In this document: positions 6,855-10,755 of the stretch, one piece after another
Layout: the number at the start of each line of letters is the position of its first letter
Numbering within the stretch: position 1 is the stretch's first letter
Origin: an uncultured Lachnospiraceae bacterium
GTDB taxonomy: Bacteria; Bacillota; Clostridia; Lachnospirales; Lachnospiraceae
NCBI GenBank assembly: GCA_905236545.1
Contig: CAJOQO010000311.1
Location: 1 to 10,755, forward strand
Direction of reading: 5' to 3'
DNA: 10,755 nucleotides
Notes under the pieces: model-generated
The model's database searches: none
Told to the model about the DNA's origin: nothing
The model's input: the letters and a program-made list of their open reading frames with translations, nothing else
Translations under genes and position numbers: made by a program

Positions 6855-8050
6855 AGACGATCAATCTCAGGTATGTCGCGAATCACCTTCCCGGGACGGC
6901 GGATCCTTATCTGTCTCTGATGTCGAAGGCCGAGGTGACGAAAGCGAGGAATTTTCACAGAAGCTTTCCCCAGTATCAGGAAACTCCTCTTCAGGATCTC
7001 AGAAGGATGGCACAGTATCTTGGAGTCGGAAGAATCTGCGTCAAGGATGAGTCCTGGCGGTTTGGACTGAACTCCTTTAAGGTGCTTGGCGGCGCGTACT
7101 CCATGGCGAAGTATCTTGCGAAGGAGATGGGGATGGAGATCACGGATCTTCCCTATTCTGTCCTGAAGTCCGAAGCGTTCCGGAAAAAACTCGGAAGCGC
7201 AGTATTTATCTCCGCGACAGACGGCAACCATGGCCGGGGCGTTGCGTGGACCGCCAGAGAGCTGGGCCAGAGATGCATCATCCTGATGCCGAAAGGAACG
7301 AGCCAGTCCCGCGTGGATAACATCCGTGCCCTTGGCGCGGAGGTTACGGTTGAGGACCTGAACTACGATGAGTGTGTCAGAAAGGCCGCTTCGATGGCGG
7401 ATCAGTTTGAGCATGGCGTGATCGTACAGGATACCTCCTGGGACGGATATGAGGATATTCCGCTCTGGATCATGCAGGGATATGCGGTGATGGCTGACGA
7501 GGCTGCCGAACAGTATGGAGAACGGCCGACGCACGTCTTTGTGCAGGCAGGAGTCGGCGCGATGGCGGGATCCGTCGTCGGGTATTTTTCATCGCTCTTT
7601 CCGGAAGATCCGCCGAAGATGATCGTCGTGGAGCCGAACAAGGCGGACTGCATGTTCCGCGGCGCGCTGAAGGGGGACGGCTCGAAGGTGGTTGTCACCG
7701 GAGACATGGATTCCATTATGGCAGGGCTGGCCTGCGGAGAGCCCTGTGAGCTGGGATGGGATCTTTTCAAGAATCATGCAACAGGCTTCCTCTCGGCGGA
7801 CGATCTGATGACCTGCCGCGGCATGCGCATGCTTGCAGGCAATTTCAGGGAGGATCCGCATATCGTGTCAGGAGAATCCGGCGCGGCCACATTCGGCGCA
7901 TTCGCCTCCATCATGCTGGAGGAGGGGCTGAAGGACGTGCGGAAGGAGCTGGATCTGGGACCTGATTCGAAAGTGCTGTGTTTCTCGACGGAGGGGGATA
8001 CCGATCCTGTACGCTGGAAGAAGATCGTATGGGAAGGCGTGGATTATTGA
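6851..8050 (+). CDS. dpaL: 2,3-diaminopropionate ammonia-lyase
   Basis: A complete 399-residue fold-type II PLP enzyme (YgeX/DpaL family, about 400). It breaks 2,3-diaminopropionate into pyruvate and two ammonia. Family motifs: KDESWRFGLNSFKVLGGAYS (65-84) with K77 as the PLP lysine, SATDGNHGRGVAW (121-133) with D124, QDTSWDGY (193-200) with D194, QAGVGAMAG (232-240) as the phosphate-binding loop, VEPNKADC (260-267), MAGLACGEP (290-298) and STEGDTD (379-385). D124 and D194 correspond to the two catalytic aspartates of enteric YgeX (D120 and D189 there). AAGGAG (6839-6844) lies six bases before the ATG, inside the end of the DUF1015 gene, and start and stop overlap as ATGA, so translation is probably coupled. 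In E. coli ygeX neighbours ygeW; here a serine block separates them. The product would be pyruvate for fermentation. Confidence 0.95.
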   Translation: MKTINLRYVANHLPGTADPYLSLMSKAEVTKARNFHRSFPQYQETPLQDLRRMAQYLGVGRICVKDESWRFGLNSFKVLGGAYSMAKYLAKEMGMEITDLPYSVLKSEAFRKKLGSAVFISATDGNHGRGVAWTARELGQRCIILMPKGTSQSRVDNIRALGAEVTVEDLNYDECVRKAASMADQFEHGVIVQDTSWDGYEDIPLWIMQGYAVMADEAAEQYGERPTHVFVQAGVGAMAGSVVGYFSSLFPEDPPKMIVVEPNKADCMFRGALKGDGSKVVVTGDMDSIMAGLACGEPCELGWDLFKNHATGFLSADDLMTCRGMRMLAGNFREDPHIVSGESGAATFGAFASIMLEEGLKDVRKELDLGPDSKVLCFSTEGDTDPVRWKKIVWEGVDY

Positions 8051-8052
8051 GG

Positions 8053-8082
8053 TTGACACTGACGCGCGGCAGGATGTAGAAT
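8053..8082 (+). promoter_or_regulatory. Sigma-A-like promoter, probably for pheST
   Basis: TTGACA (8053-8058), a perfect -35 box, and TAGAAT (8077-8082), five of six for the -10 box, are separated by 18 bases. It begins two bases after the dpaL stop. Transcription would start near 8089 and read through the structured leader into pheS. Confidence 0.55.
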
Positions 8083-8121
8083 TCCGTTTGGCTGTATGTT
8101 TTATACTGTTGCTCATCTGTT

Positions 8122-8140
8122 ACGGCGTTTTTGACGCCGT
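8122..8140 (+). terminator. Hairpin downstream of dpaL
   Basis: ACGGCGT (8122-8128) pairs perfectly with ACGCCGT (8134-8140) around a TTTTG loop; TTCTATCT follows. It may terminate the dpaL transcript or be part of the pheS leader fold. The poor U-tract makes the first role uncertain. Confidence 0.4.
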
Positions 8141-8303
8141 TCTATCTGACAGACACATCAGTGTCCAGGCGGCATTTCATGGCAGCTTTGCGTTTTGTAT
8201 CTGACGTGTCAGGTATGCCTGTAAGAGCAGGGAAGATCGTAACAATATATGGATGGAATCAGGCTGTGTAAACAGTTACTGGCTAAGGATCTGTATCGAA
8301 TTA

Positions 8304-8330
8304 ACCTGGTCATCTGTCAACTGACCAGGT
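8304..8330 (+). promoter_or_regulatory. Leader hairpin upstream of pheS
   Basis: ACCTGGTCA (8304-8312) and TGACCAGGT (8322-8330) form a perfect nine-bp stem with a nine-base loop. With no U-tract after it, it is not a terminator by itself; it is likely part of a folded leader RNA or an upstream partner of the following stem. Confidence 0.45.
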
Positions 8331-8348
8331 GATTCTGCTACAGCTCCT

Positions 8349-8381
8349 AAACCGTCCCGGACGCTGCGCCGGGACGGTTTT
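8349..8381 (+). terminator. Attenuator-like terminator just before pheS
   Basis: AAACCGTCCCGG (8349-8360) and CCGGGACGGTTT (8369-8380) form a perfect twelve-bp stem with an eight-base loop, ending in TTTT and then GGTTG. It ends 24 bases before the pheS ATG and lies between any upstream promoter and pheS, which is the position of an attenuator. The U-tract is short, so efficiency is uncertain. Confidence 0.6.
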
Positions 8382-8404
8382 GGTTGTGAGGAAAGAGGAA
8401 AAAC

Positions 8405-9448
8405 ATGACAAATCTGGAAGAACTGCAGAGCAGGATCGCTTCCGTCAGAAAGGCGATCCAGACGGAATCCAGTCAGCTGACGGATACGAAGAAGATCTAT
8501 GAGCTGAGAAAGGCATTTCTTGACAAGTCCGGCAGGGTCGGTCAGCTCATGAAGTATATGAAGGAGGTGGATCCCTCCCAGAGAGCTGACTTTGGAAAGC
8601 GCGTGAATGAGCTCAAAACCTGGGCCCTGGAATACTTTGATTCCCTCGATGAGCAGATGCGCCGGAAGGAGCTGGAGCGGGTCTATGAGCAGGAGAAGAT
8701 CGATGTGACGATGCCTTCCCACAGGCGCAGGATTGGCAACCTGCATCCGGTGACGCAGGTGCGCAGCCAGCTGATCGAGGTCTTCTCAGGCATGGGGTTT
8801 GAGATCTATGAAGGCACTGAGGTGGAGAATGATTACTATAACTTCACCGCGCTGAACACGCCGAAGGATCATCCGGCGAGAGATATGCAGGATACCTTTT
8901 ATCTTTCTCCGGAGTTCGTGCTTCGCACGCAGACTTCCTCCGCCCAGATTCATGTGATGGAAAATGAGAAGCCGCCGATCAAGATTCTCAGCCCCGGGAA
9001 GGTGTTCCGTTCGGACGACGACGCGACGCACAGTCCGATGTTTTCCCAGATGGAAGGGCTGGTTGTCGACAAAGGGATTACCCTTGGTGACCTGCAGGGG
9101 ATGCTGGATGTCTTTGTGAAGAAGGTCTTTGGCCAGGAGACGCGCACGAGGCTGCGTCCTTCCTATTTCCCGTTCACGGAACCCTCCGTTGAGGTGGATG
9201 TGAGCTGTTTTGCGTGCGGCGGAAAGGGCTGCCCGTTCTGCAAGAATACCGGATGGATCGAGGTTCTCGGGGCGGGAATCGTCAACCGCAGAGTGCTTGA
9301 GAACTGCGGGATCGACCCGGATCTCTATTCCGGACTTGCGTTTGGGATCGGGATCGAGCGCGTTGCCATGCTTAAGTATGGCATCAATAATATCAAGCAG
9401 CTCTTTGAATCGGATCTGAGGGTTTTGAATCAGATCAATGACCGGTAA
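8405..9448 (+). CDS. pheS: Phenylalanine--tRNA ligase alpha subunit
   Basis: A complete 347-residue class II aminoacyl-tRNA synthetase catalytic subunit (usual length about 340). With PheT it forms the heterotetramer that charges tRNA-Phe. The N-terminal coiled-coil region (about 1-90) is followed by [19 protein letters not shown] (motif 1 region, 114-132), [13 protein letters not shown] (173-185), [18 protein letters not shown] (motif 2, 201-218) and [18 protein letters not shown] (motif 3, 310-327). The insert [17 protein letters not shown] has four cysteines (C268, C271, C276, C279), spaced as a possible zinc site; a similar insert is common in bacterial PheS. ATG at 8405 follows a purine-rich Shine-Dalgarno GGAAAGAGG. 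pheT starts 17 bases after the stop. Expression is probably governed by the structured leader upstream. Confidence 0.98.
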   Translation: MTNLEELQSRIASVRKAIQTESSQLTDTKKIYELRKAFLDKSGRVGQLMKYMKEVDPSQRADFGKRVNELKTWALEYFDSLDEQMRRKELERVYEQEKIDVTMPSHRRRIGNLHPVTQVRSQLIEVFSGMGFEIYEGTEVENDYYNFTALNTPKDHPARDMQDTFYLSPEFVLRTQTSSAQIHVMENEKPPIKILSPGKVFRSDDDATHSPMFSQMEGLVVDKGITLGDLQGMLDVFVKKVFGQETRTRLRPSYFPFTEPSVEVDVSCFACGGKGCPFCKNTGWIEVLGAGIVNRRVLENCGIDPDLYSGLAFGIGIERVAMLKYGINNIKQLFESDLRVLNQINDR

Positions 9449-9465
9449 GGAATACGGAGGAGAAC

Positions 9466-10755
9466 ATGGTAGCACCATTAAGCTGGCTGAAGGAATATGT
9501 AGAGATCGATGTGACGCCTCAGGAGCTTCAGGAGAAGCTGTTTTCGTGCGGATTCGAGGTAGAAGAGCTGCATGAGGCGGGAGAGGAGATCAGCGGTGTG
9601 GTTGTCGGGCTGGTGGAAACGTGCGAGAGCATCCCGGACACCCATCTGCATGTCACAACGGTAAACGCCGGGGAACATGGCACATTTCAGGTCTGCTGCG
9701 GCGCGGACAATGTGGAAGCGGGCAAAAAGTTTCCGCTCGCGCTGGTCGGCGCCACGGTTTATGCGACCGCGAAGGACCATGTCACTGTGGAAGGCGTGAT
9801 GACGATCAAAAAGGGAAAACTGCGCGGATATGAATCCCACGGCATGCTCTGCTCAGGAATCGAGCTGGGCCTGACCGAGGATCTGTATGAGGGAGCCGGA
9901 TATAACGGACTGCTTGTCCTTCCGGATGACGCGCCTGTCGGTGCCGACGTGAAGCCGGTCGTCGGCCTGGATGACTGGCTGTTTGATATCGCGGTCACCG
10001 CGAACCGTCCGGACTGCCAGAGCATCTTCGGCATAGCCCGCGAGGTTGCGGCGGTTCTCGGAAAAGAGCTGAAGGAACCGGATCTTTCCTTCCACCCGAC
10101 AGAGGTGGAAAAAGAAGGCTTTGACGTGACCCTGGAAGCGCCCGATCTTTGCTCCAGGTATATCGGTCATTATGTCAGCGATGTGAAGATCGGACCTTCT
10201 CCTGCGTGGATGCGCAGAAGACTTGCTCTGGTCGGGATGAATTCCATCTCAAATATCGTGGATATTACAAACTATGTGCTTGCGGAGCTGGGACAGCCCA
10301 TGCATGCATTTGACGAAGACTTCATCCGCGGCGGACGGATCATCGTGAGGCGCGCGAAGAAGGATGAGGTGATCACGACGCTGGATGAGCAGGATTATGT
10401 GATGAATGAGGATACTCTGTGCATCTGCGACGTGGAAGGCCCTGTCGCGCTCGCCGGCGTCATGGGCGGCCTGAACTCGGAGATCCGGGATACGACGAAG
10501 GCAGTTCTGTTCGAATCCGCCAGGTTCATGAGGGACAATATCCGTCATACCAGCAGGGGTCTGGGGAAGCGGACCGACGCCAGCGCAAGGTTTGAAAAGG
10601 GTGTGGATGAGTATACGACGGTGATGGCGATGAAGCGTGCGCTGCATCTGGTGGAAGAGCTTGGATGCGGCAAGGCTGCAAAGACGCATGTCGATGCCAA
10701 CACAGGCAATTCCGTCGATCCTTCCCCGATGACGCTGTCGATCGAAAAGGTCAAT
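9466..10755 (+). CDS. pheT: Phenylalanine--tRNA ligase beta subunit, N-terminal 430 residues
   Basis: The frame is open from ATG 9466 to the window end, giving 430 of the usual roughly 800 residues; the rest lies outside the window. It starts MVAPLSWLKEYVEI, the typical PheT N terminus. Residues about 40-155 form the EMAP-type tRNA-binding domain, with GKLRGYESHGMLCS (117-130) as its hallmark. VTANRPDCQSIFGIARE (177-193) precedes the B3/B4 editing domain (about 210-385), which contains SNIVDITNYVLAELGQPMHA (262-281), ALAGVMGG (328-335) and TDASARFEKGVD (370-381). The B5 domain begins near 405. GGAGG lies five bases before the start. It follows pheS by 17 bases as one operon. No frameshift was found when the whole frame was read through. 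Confidence 0.97.
   Translation, partial: MVAPLSWLKEYVEIDVTPQELQEKLFSCGFEVEELHEAGEEISGVVVGLVETCESIPDTHLHVTTVNAGEHGTFQVCCGADNVEAGKKFPLALVGATVYATAKDHVTVEGVMTIKKGKLRGYESHGMLCSGIELGLTEDLYEGAGYNGLLVLPDDAPVGADVKPVVGLDDWLFDIAVTANRPDCQSIFGIAREVAAVLGKELKEPDLSFHPTEVEKEGFDVTLEAPDLCSRYIGHYVSDVKIGPSPAWMRRRLALVGMNSISNIVDITNYVLAELGQPMHAFDEDFIRGGRIIVRRAKKDEVITTLDEQDYVMNEDTLCICDVEGPVALAGVMGGLNSEIRDTTKAVLFESARFMRDNIRHTSRGLGKRTDASARFEKGVDEYTTVMAMKRALHLVEELGCGKAAKTHVDANTGNSVDPSPMTLSIEKVN

Larger units (their letters stand above)
8051..8404 (+). other. 354-base pheS leader/intergenic region
   Basis: No convincing gene. In order it holds a sigma-A-like promoter (8053-8082), a hairpin (8122-8140), a small stem GACAC/GTGTC (8152-8165), a nine-bp perfect stem (8304-8330) and a twelve-bp terminator-like stem (8349-8380) directly before the pheS ribosome binding site. 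I looked for the T-box sequence (GGGTGG-ACCGCG type), which often controls pheST in Firmicutes, and did not find it. A transcript from the promoter would have a leader of about 310 bases. Confidence 0.65.

Noticed and set aside
8088..8204. Frame with several Phe codons (TTT at 8100, 8130, 8175, 8184 and 8190) in the pheS leader, as a pheM-like leader peptide
   Set aside because: No ATG or GTG start in a sensible place and the Phe codons are scattered, not clustered; only TTG/CTG starts without a ribosome binding site are available.
8179..8271. 30-residue open frame in the pheS leader as a leader peptide
   Set aside because: Only one Phe codon, no ribosome binding site in front, and it ends well before the attenuator-like stem.
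8301..8404. T-box antiterminator before pheS
   Set aside because: No GGGTGG-ACCGCG type core was found on reading the leader; the terminator-like stem alone is not enough.
9184..9243. Four-cysteine insert in PheS as a novel zinc-finger fusion
   Set aside because: A CxxC...CxxC insert of this kind is common in bacterial PheS, so it is not unusual.

Overview
The window reads as chromosomal DNA of an anaerobic, gut-type Firmicute (class Clostridia, plausibly Lachnospiraceae-like). This is inferred from strong GGAGG-type ribosome binding sites, frequent AGG/AGA arginine codons, moderately high GC, and gene families typical of such anaerobes: YgeW-type carbamoyltransferase, diaminopropionate ammonia-lyase, a DUF1015 protein beside serC/serA. 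Species cannot be named from the sequence. All nine genes lie on the + strand. No tRNA, rRNA, CRISPR, IS element or phage gene was seen.

Region 1 (1-1503) holds the 3' part of a YgeW-type carbamoyltransferase followed closely by carbamate kinase. Together they could turn a ureido compound into carbamoyl phosphate and then ATP, ammonia and CO2. Region 2 (1504-1668) is a short gap with two adjacent GC-rich hairpins. Region 3 (1669-4261) encodes a 493-residue PLP fold-type II enzyme of unknown specificity, starting at GTG, and then SerC, 19 bases downstream. Region 4 (4262-4579) is a 318-base gap with a striking nested dyad just upstream of serA. Region 5 (4580-8050) encodes a short SerA lacking an ACT domain, a DUF1015 protein, and diaminopropionate ammonia-lyase (DpaL/YgeX), whose start overlaps the DUF1015 stop by four bases. 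Region 6 (8051-8404) is a 354-base leader with a good sigma-A-like promoter and several hairpins, ending in a perfect 12-bp attenuator-like stem just before pheS. Region 7 (8405-10755) is pheS and the first 430 codons of pheT.

The notable feature is that a phosphoserine-forming module (SerA, SerC), a DUF1015 protein and an uncharacterised fold-II PLP enzyme sit between the ygeW-arcC pair and dpaL. In E. coli and in purine-degrading gut anaerobes, ygeW, carbamate kinase and ygeX belong to one cluster linked to anaerobic urate/purine breakdown through 2,3-diaminopropionate. The layout here suggests, as inference only, a combined module joining serine/phosphoserine metabolism and 2,3-diaminopropionate catabolism, with pyruvate, ammonia and ATP as products. 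The pheST operon downstream is housekeeping and separately controlled.
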